DNA of 64,000 nt from Haloferax massiliensis (GCF_001368915.1 NZ_CSTE01000002.1:92558-156557), one strand, 5' to 3'. Shown: positions 51,911 through 61,958, numbered from the stretch's first letter. Program-made: numbers and translations. Notes: generated from the sequence alone by a model not told the origin.

Positions 51911-52243
51911 GGCGGGAGTCGCCGAGCACCGCCGCTCGGCCGTTCAAAGGGAGTACCCGTCCGACGCCCGCGGCTGGCGCGCGGCCCGAGGGCCGGTGCG
52001 GACGGGCGGTAGTACGCGGTGCGACCGGCAGGTCACAGAGACGGGATGTGCGGGCCCTCCCGCGGTGTTACACCACCCCGTCGATTCGCACTCCGTACTC
52101 CGCTCGCAACCCGGTCCTCGGCGAGTCGGAGTACGGTTCGAACGACGGGCGCGAGAGAAAAGAAAGGCCGCGTTGATTATGCTATCGAGGCTCTCGGTGA
52201 CTGTCAGGCGGAGCGATAGGTCGGGGGGACGAGACGGGGGAAC
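51911..52243. other. 333-bp gap between DUF420 and purF genes
   Basis: Convergent 3' regions of the two genes. Some open frames exist on both strands but their codon use and sequence look like GC-rich noise. The stretch 52155-52200 is more AT-rich (AGAGAAAAGAAAGGCC). I see no RNA gene, repeat or coding sequence here. Confidence 0.5.
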
Positions 52244-53725
52244 TCAGTCGCTCAGCGGCGCTTCGGCACCGACGACGGGACGGCTCACGTCGCGGTCGGT
52301 CTCCTCGCCGTCGATGTCGTAGGGGTACTCGCCGGTGACACAGCCGAGACAGAGGTCGGCGCGGGACTTTTCGAGCACCTCGGCGACGGAGTCGATAGAG
52401 AGGTAACCGAGGCTGTCGGCGTCGATAGTGTCGCGGACCTCCTCGACGGACTTGTCCGAGGCGATGAGCTCCTCGCGGGTGGCCATGTTGATGCCCATGT
52501 AGCAGGGCGCGACGATGGGCGGCGCGCCGATTCGCATGTGGACCTCGGTCGCGCCGGCGTCGTACAGCAGTTGGACGAGTTGGTTCGAGGTCGTCCCGCG
52601 GACGATGCTGTCGTCGATGAGCGTCACGGACTTCCCCTCGACGGTGCTCTTGATGGGGTTGAGCTTCAGGCGGACGGCGCGCTCGCGCTCGTCTTGGGTC
52701 GGCATGATGAACGTCCGACCGACGTAGCGGTTCTTCATCAGCCCCTCGGCGAACTCGACTGTCGCGTCGTCTTCCTGCGCGGCCTCGGCGTAGCCGGAGG
52801 CGAACGCGCGACCCGAGTCGGGGACGGGCATGACGACGTCGGTGTCGACGCCGTTTTCCTCCCAGAGCTTCCGGCCGAGCCCGCGGCGGACCTCGTAGAC
52901 GAGCGTGTCGTTCATCACGGAGTCCGGGCGGGCGAAGTAGATGTGTTCGAAAAAGCAGTGGGCCGTGTTGTCGCGTTCGACCAGTTGATACGAGTCGAAG
53001 CCGCTTCCGTCGGGGTCGAGCACGACGAGTTCGCCCGGTTTCACGTCGCGGACGAGTTCGCCGTCGAGCGTGTCGATGGCGGCAGACTCGGAGGCGAGCA
53101 CGTAGCCGTCGTCGACTTTCCCGATGCAGAGCGGGCGGTTCCCCTCGGGGTCGCGCACGCCGAGGACCGTCTCGTCGTGCATGATGGTGAGCGCGTACGA
53201 GCCGTGGATGCGCTCCATGGTCCGCTTGACGGCGCGGACGAGGTCCTCTTCGAGGAGGTTGCGCGCGAGGTCGTGGGCGATGACCTCGGTGTCGCCCGTG
53301 GAGGTGAAGGCGTGACCGAAGTTCTCCAGTTCGTCGCGGAGTTCGTCGGCGTTGACGAGGTTGCCGTTGTGCGCGAGGCCGAGCGACCCCGACTTGAACG
53401 AGACGGCGAACGGCTGGGCGCACGACTTCGACACGTCGCCGGCGGTGGGGTAGCGGACGTGACCGATGCCCGCCTCGCCCTTCAGGCCGTCGAGGTCGTC
53501 GGCACCGAACGCGTCGCCGACGAGACCCATCTGGACGTGACTGTGCTGTTGGAACCCGTCGTGGGTGACGATGCCTGCGGACTCTTGGCCCCGGTGCTGG
53601 AGGGCGTACAGCGAGTAGTACAGGGGTCGTGCGGCGTCTCGACCGCCGAGTGCGACGCCGACGACACCGCACTTCTCGGTCGGTCCGCCGATGTGGTGGT
53701 GGGAGTCGTCCCGCCCAGTTACCAT
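52244..53725 (-). CDS. purF: Amidophosphoribosyltransferase
   Basis: 493 residues. First committed step of purine synthesis: PRPP plus glutamine to phosphoribosylamine. Residues 1-18 form a propeptide; Cys19 in TEKCGVVGVAL is the N-terminal nucleophile of the glutaminase domain (to about 230), with HNGNLVNADELR. The phosphoribosyltransferase domain has the PRPP loop VTLIDDSIVRGTT. Cysteines DLCLGCVTGEYP near residue 460 and CYMGI are placed like Fe-S ligands of the Bacillus-type enzyme, so it may carry a 4Fe-4S cluster. Confidence 0.96.
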   Translation of the reverse strand: MVTGRDDSHHHIGGPTEKCGVVGVALGGRDAARPLYYSLYALQHRGQESAGIVTHDGFQQHSHVQMGLVGDAFGADDLDGLKGEAGIGHVRYPTAGDVSKSCAQPFAVSFKSGSLGLAHNGNLVNADELRDELENFGHAFTSTGDTEVIAHDLARNLLEEDLVRAVKRTMERIHGSYALTIMHDETVLGVRDPEGNRPLCIGKVDDGYVLASESAAIDTLDGELVRDVKPGELVVLDPDGSGFDSYQLVERDNTAHCFFEHIYFARPDSVMNDTLVYEVRRGLGRKLWEENGVDTDVVMPVPDSGRAFASGYAEAAQEDDATVEFAEGLMKNRYVGRTFIMPTQDERERAVRLKLNPIKSTVEGKSVTLIDDSIVRGTTSNQLVQLLYDAGATEVHMRIGAPPIVAPCYMGINMATREELIASDKSVEEVRDTIDADSLGYLSIDSVAEVLEKSRADLCLGCVTGEYPYDIDGEETDRDVSRPVVGAEAPLSD

Positions 53726-54120
53726 GGAAGACGATAGAGAGTCGAGGGGGTAAAAAACCCGTCCTTATGCAGTAACGACGGGTTCAGAAACCAGCAAATA
53801 TACACATACGTGCATATCTCGGCGTGCGACGGAACTGCGGACGACGACGTGGCGAAGCGCGGTGACGTCAGCCACGGAGACGCTGGCTGTTGCAGGGATG
53901 ACGACGGTGCTCGTCGGGGAGTAGTGACGAAGACGGCCGCGGAGGCGACGACGACGCGCGAGGAAGCGCGCACGCAGTCGGCGAGCGCCGAGGACGACCC
54001 GTACTCGGTGCTAGCGAGTGTCACGGGTGCGAGGACGAACCGGGAGTCAGGAACGCGGGTTCGTTCTCGCCGCAGACGGCGAGAGAGAAGACAGAGACGG
54101 TCGGAGACCGTCGAGAGTCG
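53726..54120 (-). promoter_or_regulatory. 395-bp region: purF promoter with palindrome and rpl37e 3' hairpins
   Basis: Towards purF: minus-strand TATA-like GTGTATATTT (53796-53805), and a palindrome AACCCGTC (53756-53763) / GACGGGTT (53777-53784) with a 13-nt loop followed by six T. Transcription should start near 53775, inside the palindrome, so it is likelier an operator than a leader hairpin. Towards rpl37e: perfect hairpins GACGGTC-GGA-GACCGTC (54096-54112) and TCTCGCC/GGCGAGA (54065-54084) follow the rpl37e stop and may end its transcript. No coding sequence is convincing between them. Confidence 0.5.
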
Positions 54121-54297
54121 TTAGTTGTCGCCGGACTTCGACTGCCAGGCGTAGCTCCGACGCTTCTTCGACTTACCGAAGCCGCAAGACGAGCAGACCT
54201 TCTTCTTCACGTGGTAGGACTTCTCGCCGCAGCGACGGCACTTGACGTGCGTCGTCTTGTTCTTCTTTCCTTGGCTGGGGGTTCCTGCACCCGTCAT
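54121..54297 (-). CDS. rpl37e: 50S ribosomal protein L37e
   Basis: 58 residues. The zinc-finger ribosomal protein begins [29 protein letters not shown] and has its four zinc Cys at 20, 23, 35 and 38 ([18 protein letters not shown]). It sits near the peptide exit region of the large subunit. Its ATG overlaps the stop of lsm (ATGA), so the two are translated from one mRNA. Two hairpins lie just downstream. Confidence 0.97.
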
Positions 54298-54524
54298 GCT
54301 TTGATGGTGACGACGTTATCGCCGCGTATAATGGTTGTGTCTTGGACTTGCTCGAGTTCGATATCCCCGGGCACGGTGTCTTCGTCCAGCGCTTCTTCGA
54401 GTACGACGTTCATGTGCTGGTCGTAACCAGCGAGGACGCCGAAGTACGCGTTTCCGTCCTTGAGGAGAACCGTCACCGGCTCGTCGAGTGACGCTTCGAG
54501 GACGTCGAGGGGTCGGCCGCTCAT
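54294..54524 (-). CDS. lsm: Lsm (Sm-like) archaeal protein
   Basis: 76 residues. Sm1 motif [42 protein letters not shown] and Sm2 motif [14 protein letters not shown]. It forms a ring that binds U-rich RNA and small RNAs, an Hfq-like partner in haloarchaea. A minus-strand TATA-like CCTTTAAGA (54550-54558), about 29 nt upstream, gives a leaderless mRNA. Overlapping lsm-rpl37e is the known arrangement in Haloferax volcanii. Confidence 0.96.
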   Translation of the reverse strand: MSGRPLDVLEASLDEPVTVLLKDGNAYFGVLAGYDQHMNVVLEEALDEDTVPGDIELEQVQDTTIIRGDNVVTIKA

Positions 54525-54904
54525 GCATCAAATCCGTCTCGTAGTTGTCTTAAAGGTGCCGGACCGACAGTGCTCGATAGCGTCAAACCTGGTCGTTCGA
54601 AGGCGAAATCGTCGTCGAACGGACAGGTGACCGCGAATCGAGCGAGAGATTCCCACGGGTACGGGCGTGCGGACGCGGTGAACCCACGTAGTTTTTAGTA
54701 CCCCCGTGAGTAGAACTCAGTACCAGAAACCCGCGGGTAAGTGCGGGCGCGCCCAGTTCGACCGGTTCGGGCCGTCTCGTACGCGGGGTCATTCGACCGA
54801 CGAGCTGCAAGACGCCGGGGCCGGTGGCCCCCAGACACCCGTCTTTCCGTGAGCACCTTCGCCACATCGTGGCTTTCGATGCTCGGAATATCGAGACACA
54901 AACC
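54525..54904. other. 380-bp divergent region between lsm and RNase J, with possible long leader
   Basis: The lsm promoter is at 54550-54558. Facing RNase J, a TATA-like GTTTTTAGTA (54691-54700) is followed by the palindrome TGAGT-AGA-ACTCA (54707-54719), placing a start near 54720 and a leader of about 185 nt. A weaker element GGCTTTCGAT (54871-54880) would give a leaderless mRNA. No gene is convincing inside. Confidence 0.4.
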
Positions 54905-56257
54905 ATGGAAATCGAAATCGCAACCATAGGCGGATACGAAGAAGTCGGCCGTCAGATGACGGCCGTCCGTGCCGGAGACGACGTCGTCGTCTTCGACATG
55001 GGTCTCAACCTGTCGCAGGTCCTCATCCACGACAACGTCGAGACCGAAAAGATGCACAGCCTCGACCTCATCGACATGGGCGCTATCCCGGACGACCGGG
55101 TCATGAGCGACCTCGAAGGAGACGTGCAGGCCATCGTCCCCACGCACGGCCACCTCGACCACATCGGGGCCATCTCCAAGCTCGCCCACCGCTACGACGC
55201 CCCCGTCGTCGCGACGCCCTTCACCATCGAACTGGTGAAACAGCAGATCGAAGGCGAGAACAAGTTCAACGTCAACAACGACCTCGTCAAGATGGAAGCC
55301 GGGTCGACGATGTCCATCGGTGACTCCGGACAGGTCGAACTCGAATTCGTCCACGTCACCCACTCCATCATCGACGCCATCAACCCGGTCATCCACACGC
55401 CCGAGGGCGCAATCGTCTACGGTCTCGACAAGCGCATGGACCACTCGCCGGTCCTCGAAGACCCCATCGACATGAAGCGCTTCCGCGAGATCGGCCGCGA
55501 GGGCAACGGCGTCCTCGCGTACATCGAAGACTGTACGAACGCCGGCCGGAAGGGCCGCACGCCCTCCGAGTCCGTCGCGCGCCGCCACCTCAAAGACGTG
55601 ATGACCTCCGTCGAGGACTACGACGGCGGCATCGTCGCGACGACGTTCTCGTCGCACATCTCTCGGGTCTCCTCGCTCGTCGAGTTCGCCAAGGACATCG
55701 GCCGTCAGCCGGTCCTCCTCGGCCGCTCGATGGAGAAGTACTCCGGCACCGCCGAGCGCCTCGGCTTCGTCGACCTCCCCGACGACCTCGGGATGTACGG
55801 CCACCGCAAGTCCGTCGACCGCACCTTCAAGCGAATCATGAAGGAGGGCAAGGAGAACTACCTGCCCATCGTCACGGGCCACCAGGGCGAGCCGCGCGCG
55901 ATGCTCACCCGCATGGGCCGCGGCGAGACGCCGTACGAGATCGACGACGGCGACAAGGTCATCTTCTCGGCGCGGGTCATCCCGGAGCCGACGAACGAGG
56001 GCCAGCGCTACCAGTCCGAGCGCCTCCTCCGCATGCAGGGCGCGCGCATCTACGACGAGATTCACGTCTCGGGCCACCTCCGCGAGGAGGGCCACTACGA
56101 GATGCTGCAGGCGCTCCAGCCCCAGCACGTCATCCCGGCTCACCAGAACCTGAAAGGCTTCGCTCCGTACGTGGACCTCGCGGAGAGTCAGGGCTACGCC
56201 CTCGGTCGCGACCTCCACGTCACGCGGAACGGCAACATGATCCAGCTGGTGGAGTGA
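54905..56257 (+). CDS. Ribonuclease J (beta-CASP, archaeal aRNase J)
   Basis: 450 residues from ATG 54905. Metallo-beta-lactamase motifs: [13 protein letters not shown] (HxHxDH, two zinc ions), [27 protein letters not shown], then beta-CASP parts ([31 protein letters not shown]) and [14 protein letters not shown]. It is a 5'-3' exoribonuclease that degrades RNA with 5'-monophosphate. The archaeal version lacks the C-terminal dimerisation arm seen in bacteria. The idsA ATG overlaps this stop (TGATG). Confidence 0.94.
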   Translation: MEIEIATIGGYEEVGRQMTAVRAGDDVVVFDMGLNLSQVLIHDNVETEKMHSLDLIDMGAIPDDRVMSDLEGDVQAIVPTHGHLDHIGAISKLAHRYDAPVVATPFTIELVKQQIEGENKFNVNNDLVKMEAGSTMSIGDSGQVELEFVHVTHSIIDAINPVIHTPEGAIVYGLDKRMDHSPVLEDPIDMKRFREIGREGNGVLAYIEDCTNAGRKGRTPSESVARRHLKDVMTSVEDYDGGIVATTFSSHISRVSSLVEFAKDIGRQPVLLGRSMEKYSGTAERLGFVDLPDDLGMYGHRKSVDRTFKRIMKEGKENYLPIVTGHQGEPRAMLTRMGRGETPYEIDDGDKVIFSARVIPEPTNEGQRYQSERLLRMQGARIYDEIHVSGHLREEGHYEMLQALQPQHVIPAHQNLKGFAPYVDLAESQGYALGRDLHVTRNGNMIQLVE

Positions 56258-57303
56258 TGACTCCCGACGCGACGGAAAAGCGGGTGCTTGAGGCGATTCG
56301 CGAGCGACGCGAACTCGTCAACGAGGCGCTCGACGAGGACGTGCCGATGGCCGAGCCCGAGCGGCTCTACGAGGCCTCCCGGTACCTCCTGCAAGCCGGC
56401 GGCAAGCGCCTCCGGCCGACCGTCTCACTCCTGACCGCGGAGTCCCTCGCGGACGTCGAACCGATGTCGGAGGACTACCGGGCGTTCCCGACGCTCGCGG
56501 GCGACGCCATCGACGTGATGGTCGCGGCCGTGAGCATCGAAGTCATCCAGTCGTTCACGCTCATCCACGACGACATCATGGACGACGACGACCTCCGTCG
56601 CGGCGTCCCGGCGGTCCACAAGGAGTACGACAACTCGACCGCCATCCTCGCCGGCGACACGCTGTACGCCAAGGCGTTCGAACTCCTGACGAAGACGGGT
56701 GCTGACCCCGCCGACGGTCTCGAAGCCGTCCGCCGACTTGCGACCACCTGCACGCAGATCTGCGAGGGGCAGGCGCTCGACATCGAATTCGAGCACCGCA
56801 CCGAGGTGCTCCCTGACGAGTACCTCCAGATGGTCGAACTGAAGACGGCGGTTCTCTACGGGACCGCCGCCGCCGTTCCGGCGGTCATCATGGGCGCTGA
56901 CGACGAGGTCGTCGAGGCGCTCTACCAGTACGGCATCGAGTCCGGGAGCGCGTTCCAGATTCAAGACGACGTGCTCGACCTGACCGTACCGTCCGACCAG
57001 CTCGGCAAACAGCGCGGCTCGGACCTCGTGGAGAACAAAGAGACCATCATCTCGCTCCACGCGCGTCAGCAGGGCATCGACGTGGACGACCTCGTCGACG
57101 CCGAGACGGCCGAGGAACTCACCGAAGACGCCGTCGAAGCCGCCGTCGCCGAACTGAACGAGGCGGGAAGCATCGACTACGCCCGCGAGATGGCCGAAGA
57201 CCTCACCGAACAGGCCAAGTCGCGGCTCGACGTCCTCCCGGATAACGAGGCCCGCGACCTGCTGTGCGACATCGCGGACTACCTCATCACCCGCGGCTAC
57301 TGA
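56257..57303 (+). CDS. idsA: Geranylgeranyl diphosphate synthase
   Basis: 348 residues from ATG 56257. It adds isopentenyl units to make geranylgeranyl diphosphate, the C20 chain of archaeal lipids and carotenoids. First Asp motif FTLIHDDIMDDDDLRRGVPAVH, second FQIQDDVLDL, with KRLRPTVSLL near the start. The ATG overlaps the RNase J stop, so they are co-translated. A GTG one codon earlier is also possible but adds only one residue. Confidence 0.95.
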   Translation: MTPDATEKRVLEAIRERRELVNEALDEDVPMAEPERLYEASRYLLQAGGKRLRPTVSLLTAESLADVEPMSEDYRAFPTLAGDAIDVMVAAVSIEVIQSFTLIHDDIMDDDDLRRGVPAVHKEYDNSTAILAGDTLYAKAFELLTKTGADPADGLEAVRRLATTCTQICEGQALDIEFEHRTEVLPDEYLQMVELKTAVLYGTAAAVPAVIMGADDEVVEALYQYGIESGSAFQIQDDVLDLTVPSDQLGKQRGSDLVENKETIISLHARQQGIDVDDLVDAETAEELTEDAVEAAVAELNEAGSIDYAREMAEDLTEQAKSRLDVLPDNEARDLLCDIADYLITRGY

Positions 57304-57468
57304 ACGCGCGGCGCGCTCGCCGCAACCCGCGAACCGCGGCCGTGCGCTTTTCTCTTCGAACCGCTCCGTCCCCGAGTCGCGCCGTAACTCATATTTACTC
57401 TGAAGTGCTAACATATGACGTACCCCTGCCCGCGCGAGGACCCTTCCCCGCAATCCGGGCCTGTTTTT

Positions 57469-57477
57469 AGGCGCGCC
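57469..57477 (+). promoter_or_regulatory. TATA-like box of gltX
   Basis: TGTTTTTAG at 57467-57475, about 24 nt before the gltX ATG at 57494; a second AT-rich patch CATATTTACT (57391-57400) lies further upstream. Supports a leaderless start. Confidence 0.4.
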
Positions 57478-57493
57478 GCGGAAGCGAACGGTA

Positions 57494-59206
57494 ATGGACG
57501 ACGAGCTTCGAGAGCGCATCGAGCGAGAGGCCGAGAAGCACGCGCTTCTCAACGCGGTCAAACACGACAGCGACGCCGACGTGGGCGCGATTATGGGTCC
57601 GCTGATGGGCGAGAACCCCGACTTCCGACAGCACGGCGGCGAGATTCCGGGGCTCATCGGTCCCGTCGTCGCCGAGGTCAACCGGCTGTCCGCCGACGAA
57701 AAGCGCGAGCGACTCGAAGAGCTCGCGCCCGAGGAACTCGCCGAGATGGAAGCCGAGGAGGAAGCGGACGACGCCCTCCTTCCCGACCTCCCGAACGCCG
57801 AGGAGTACGACGAGGTCCGCATGCGCGCCGCGCCGAACCCAAACGGCCCGTGGCACCTCGGCCACGCCCGCATGCCCGCGGTCATCGGGACGTACAAGGA
57901 GATGTACGACGGCTCCTTCCTCGTCCGGTTCGACGACACCGACCCGGAGACGAAGCGCCCGGACCTGACGGCCTACGACGCCATCCTCGACGACATCGAC
58001 TACCTCGGGTTCGAGCCCGACGACGTGATTCGCGCCTCCGACCGGGTGGAGACGTACTACGATTACGCCCGCGAACTCATCGAGATGGGCGGCGCGTACA
58101 CCTGTTCGTGTTCGGGCGAGGAGTTCTCGAACCTGAAGAACGACGGGAAGCCCTGTCCGCACCGCGACAAGGACGCCGAGACGACCCGCGAGGAGTTCGA
58201 GGGCATGGTCGCAGGCGAGTACAGTTCGGGCGAGATGGTCCTCCGCGTCAAGACCGACATCGAACACAAGAACCCCGCGCTCCGCGACTGGGTCGCCTTC
58301 CGCATGATAGACACGCCGCACCCCCGCGAGGAGGCGGCCGACTACCGCGCGTGGCCGATGCTCGACTTCCAGTCGGGCGTCGACGACCACCTCACGGGCG
58401 TCACCCACATCATCCGCGGCATCGACCTGCAGGACTCCGCGAAGCGCCAGCAGTTCGTCTACGACTACTTCGGCTGGGACTACCCCGAAATCGTCCACTG
58501 GGGCCACGTGCAGGTCGACGCCTACGACGTGAAGATGTCCACGTCGAGCATCAAGGAACTCATCGACGCGGGCGAGGTCGAAGGCTGGGACGACCCGCGC
58601 GTGCCGACCATCAAGAGCCTCCGCCGCCGCGGCATCCGCGGGCAGGCCATCGTGGACGCGATGGTCGGCCTCGGCACCTCCACCTCGAACGTCGACCTGT
58701 CGATGTCGACGGTGTACGCGAACAATCGCGACCTCGTCGACGACGAGACGGACCGGTACTTCCTCGTTCGAGACGGAGAGGAGTTCGCCGTTGAGGGCGG
58801 CCCAGACAGCGCCCACCCGCCGCTCCACCCGAGCTTCGAGGAGCGCGGCACCCGCGGCATCCCCGTCGGCGACAGCGTCCGCCTCGAATCGGGCGACGTG
58901 CCCGCCGAGGGCGAGCGCGTCTGGCTGAAGGGCTTCGGCGCGGTCCGCCGCGAGGGCGACTCGCTCGTCGCCACCGGCGACGACCTCGACGTGGTCCGCG
59001 AGGGCGACGTGGCCGTGATTCACTGGGTCCCGACCGACGGCGTCTCGGTCCGCATGCGCACCATGGACGGCGACGTGACGGGCGTCGCTGAGCCCGACTT
59101 CGGCGACGTGCCCGAGGACGAACTCGTCCAGTTCGAGCGCGTCGGCTTCGTCCGCGTGGACGACCGCGGCGACGACGAGACGGTCGTCTACTTCGCGCAC
59201 AAGTAA
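57494..59206 (+). CDS. gltX: Glutamyl-tRNA synthetase, archaeal type
   Basis: 570 residues. Class I synthetase charging tRNA-Glu (and tRNA-Gln in archaea, for later amidation). HIGH-type motif HLGH at residues 121-124 in PNPNGPWHLGHARM; KMSKS-type motif VKMSTSSIK near residue 347. A helical N-terminal extension of about 100 residues (EELAEMEAEEEADDALLPDL) precedes the catalytic core, as in archaeal GluRS. Zinc-like Cys in YTCSCSGEEFSNLKNDGKPCPHRD. C-terminal anticodon-binding beta barrels follow. Confidence 0.97.
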   Translation: MDDELRERIEREAEKHALLNAVKHDSDADVGAIMGPLMGENPDFRQHGGEIPGLIGPVVAEVNRLSADEKRERLEELAPEELAEMEAEEEADDALLPDLPNAEEYDEVRMRAAPNPNGPWHLGHARMPAVIGTYKEMYDGSFLVRFDDTDPETKRPDLTAYDAILDDIDYLGFEPDDVIRASDRVETYYDYARELIEMGGAYTCSCSGEEFSNLKNDGKPCPHRDKDAETTREEFEGMVAGEYSSGEMVLRVKTDIEHKNPALRDWVAFRMIDTPHPREEAADYRAWPMLDFQSGVDDHLTGVTHIIRGIDLQDSAKRQQFVYDYFGWDYPEIVHWGHVQVDAYDVKMSTSSIKELIDAGEVEGWDDPRVPTIKSLRRRGIRGQAIVDAMVGLGTSTSNVDLSMSTVYANNRDLVDDETDRYFLVRDGEEFAVEGGPDSAHPPLHPSFEERGTRGIPVGDSVRLESGDVPAEGERVWLKGFGAVRREGDSLVATGDDLDVVREGDVAVIHWVPTDGVSVRMRTMDGDVTGVAEPDFGDVPEDELVQFERVGFVRVDDRGDDETVVYFAHK

Positions 59207-59272
59207 GCCGAGCGACGGACAGTCGCTCTCGACACGAACACTCGTTTTACCCACCCGCGCCTAAGGAGTCGT

Positions 59273-59932
59273 ATGACCCTCCTCGACCTCACCCGCCGCG
59301 TCGAAACGGGGATGCCGACGTACCCCGGCGACCCGCCAGTCACAGTCGAGTCGCACGCCGACTTCGACGCCGACGGCTACCGCGTCTCGCGGCTCGAACT
59401 CGGAACCCACGCGGGCACGCACGTCGATGCCCCCGCCCACACCGAGCCGGACGGCGCGACGCTCGACGACTTCCCGGTCGAGGACCTCCGGTTCACCGCT
59501 CGGGCCATCGACTGCCGAGACGCGGGGGCCCGCGGCCGAATCGGACCGGACGCGATTCCAGAACACCTCGAACCGCGTGTGGACTTCCTCGTGTTCCGGA
59601 CCGGCTGGGACGACGAGTGGGGAACCGAGCGCATGACCGACCACCCGGCGCTCGCGCCGGAGACAGCCCGTGCCTGCGCGGACCGGGGGCTGTCTGTCGG
59701 TATCGACGCGCTCAGCCCCGACCCGACCGGCGGCGACGACGTGCCCGCCCACCACGCGATTCTCGGGGCGGGCCTCCTCGTCGTCGAGAACCTCCGCGGG
59801 TTGGACGCGCTCCCGACCGACCGGACGTTCGACCTCTACGTCATGCCGCTTCGGGTGGACGCCGACGGCGCGCCCGCCCGGGTCGTCGCCGACGCGGAGA
59901 CGGGGCTGATTCGGCGTCGAGACGAGCGGTGA
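59273..59932 (+). CDS. Cyclase-family hydrolase (kynurenine formamidase-like)
   Basis: 219 residues. The metal motif THAGTHVDAPAH near residue 45 and start LLDLTRRVETGMPTYPGDPP define the cyclase/metal-dependent hydrolase family (PF04199). Other parts: LVFRTGWDDEWG, VGIDALSPD, HHAILGAGLLVVENLRGL. Members hydrolyse amides such as formylkynurenine, or cyclic intermediates; substrate here unknown. ATG 59273 follows a T-rich CGTTTTACCC (59243-59252), about 28 nt away, so it is probably leaderless. Confidence 0.92.
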   Translation: MTLLDLTRRVETGMPTYPGDPPVTVESHADFDADGYRVSRLELGTHAGTHVDAPAHTEPDGATLDDFPVEDLRFTARAIDCRDAGARGRIGPDAIPEHLEPRVDFLVFRTGWDDEWGTERMTDHPALAPETARACADRGLSVGIDALSPDPTGGDDVPAHHAILGAGLLVVENLRGLDALPTDRTFDLYVMPLRVDADGAPARVVADAETGLIRRRDER

Positions 59933-59971
59933 GTCGGCGGGAACCGGGGGGAACGCGAAACCGGTCGGCGC

Positions 59972-60451
59972 TCAGACCACCACGGTCAGGACGAACCCGA
60001 CGAGCATCGAGAACGTCAACAGGGCCTGTACCGCCGCGGTGGCGAGGACGCCGACGGTGGCGACGAGGGCGCGCCGACCGCTCTCTTCGGCGTCCTGATG
60101 GTCGAGGTATTCGAGGGCGAAGACGGTGCCCGCGACGCCGACGAAGATGCCGAGCGGGCCGATGAGGAACATGAGCAGGAAGCCGGCGACGCCGGCGATA
60201 ATCGACGTTCGAGTCGACGCGCCGCCGAACCGTGCGGCGACCATCCCGCCGGCGTAGTCGGTGACGAGCGCGACGAGGCCGACGAGGGTCAGCCCGACGA
60301 ACGCGATGGGACCGGGGTCCGAAAAGCCGGACGCCACCCAGTAGACGACCACACCGAGCACGGACAGGAGCGCGCCGGGGAGAAGCGGGAGCACGCTCCC
60401 GACGACGCCGAGGACCAGGAGGGCGAGCGCAATCCAGAGGAACACGTCCAT
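59972..60451 (-). CDS. DUF456 membrane protein
   Basis: 159 residues with four to five hydrophobic segments and the Gly-rich helix AGVAGFLLMFLIGPLGIFVGVAGTVFALEYL typical of DUF456. The start DVFLWIALALLVLGVVGSVLPLLPGALLSVLG also fits. Function unknown. Convergent with the hydrolase gene and transcribed away from the ferredoxin gene. Confidence 0.85.
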   Translation of the reverse strand: MDVFLWIALALLVLGVVGSVLPLLPGALLSVLGVVVYWVASGFSDPGPIAFVGLTLVGLVALVTDYAGGMVAARFGGASTRTSIIAGVAGFLLMFLIGPLGIFVGVAGTVFALEYLDHQDAEESGRRALVATVGVLATAAVQALLTFSMLVGFVLTVVV

Positions 60452-60530
60452 ACCGGGGTGGTTCGGGCCGGGGGCTATTCACCCCACCGAGTGGGCGCGT
60501 CGAGACTGCGGCGGGAAACGGTGAGTGTAA

Positions 60531-60950
<420 letters not shown>

Positions 60951-61080
60951 GGGAAGAAACCCCGATTTTTTGCGGGTGACGCCGCCGCCAGCGACGCCGC
61001 CGAGCGGCGCAGACGTTCCGGCCACCTAGTACAAAAGATTATTATGAATATGAGCTAGCATTAACTGGAGAGTGTTCTCA

Positions 61081-61956
61081 ATGCACATGGTGGTACTTAC
61101 CAAAGGCGTGCCCGACTTCCGGGAGGGCCAGGTATCGTTCGACGAGGACGGGCATCTCGAACGGGGAAAGACGCCCACAGTGATGAATCCGAACGACCGC
61201 TTCGCGCTGGAGGCGGCGCTCCAGACGCGGGTTCGACACGGCGGGCGAGTGAGCGTGATGAGCATGGGTCCGCCGGGGTACAAGGAGGTGTTACAGGAGG
61301 CGATGGAGACGGTGTACGCCGACGACCTCCACCTCGTCTCGGACCGCGAGATGGCGGCCGCCGACACGTGGGCGACGGCCATCACCCTCAGCGCGGGCAT
61401 CGAGACGCTCGGCGAACCGGACGTGGTGTTCGCCGGGTTCAAGACCGCGGACGGGGAGACGGGCCACACCGGCCCGCAGACGGACTGGTGTCTCGACATG
61501 CCGCTCGTCACGCACGTCATCTCCCTCGACATCGACGAGGAGGAGGGGACCCTGCGGGCCAAGCGACTGGTCGAAGGCGACATCGAGGAGATAGAGACAG
61601 TCGAGACGGAGCTTCCGGCGTTCGTCGTCGCGGACCCCGAGTTCGAGCCGTCGTATCGGACGGCGGGCGAGCGCCTGACGCTGAAGGACTTACGCGAGGA
61701 GACGAAGGCGCGCGCCGAGAACTACGAGGAGCACCTGACGGTGCGGGACCACGCCGACATCAACGTCGACCCGGACTACATCGGTCTCGACGGCTCGCCG
61801 ACCATCGTCTCGTCGGTCGACCCGATTCCGAAGGCACCGGCGGAGCGGGAGGCGACGATGGTCGACCCGGACGACGCGGGGGCCATGCAGGACGTGCTGT
61901 CCGCGATGCAGTCGGCGGGCGACGGCGGCGACGCCGCGGCCGCGGGGGGTGACTGA
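61081..61956 (+). CDS. etfB: Electron transfer flavoprotein beta subunit
   Basis: 291 residues from ATG 61081 (61087 and GTG 61072 are alternatives). ETF domain features: VVLTKGVPDFREGQVSFDEDGHLERGKTPTVMNPNDRFALEAAL, AITLSAGIETLGEPDVVFAGFKTADGETGHTGPQTDWCLDMPLVTHV, then VETELPAFVVADPEFEPSYRTAGERL. Beta binds AMP and supports the FAD of alpha. It starts the etfB-etfA-fixC operon with an AT-rich promoter (AAAGATTATTATG, 61034-61046). It takes electrons from acyl-CoA dehydrogenase or similar enzymes. Confidence 0.94.
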   Translation: MHMVVLTKGVPDFREGQVSFDEDGHLERGKTPTVMNPNDRFALEAALQTRVRHGGRVSVMSMGPPGYKEVLQEAMETVYADDLHLVSDREMAAADTWATAITLSAGIETLGEPDVVFAGFKTADGETGHTGPQTDWCLDMPLVTHVISLDIDEEEGTLRAKRLVEGDIEEIETVETELPAFVVADPEFEPSYRTAGERLTLKDLREETKARAENYEEHLTVRDHADINVDPDYIGLDGSPTIVSSVDPIPKAPAEREATMVDPDDAGAMQDVLSAMQSAGDGGDAAAAGGD

Positions 61957-61958
61957 GC

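Noticed and set aside
53719-54124. Open frames on both strands in the purF upstream region
   Set aside because: They overlap each other, have no family features and cover promoter and hairpin elements.
54691-54719. TrmB operator at the RNase J promoter
   Set aside because: TACCCCCGTGAGTA resembles the TrmB motif only in one half and has the wrong spacing.
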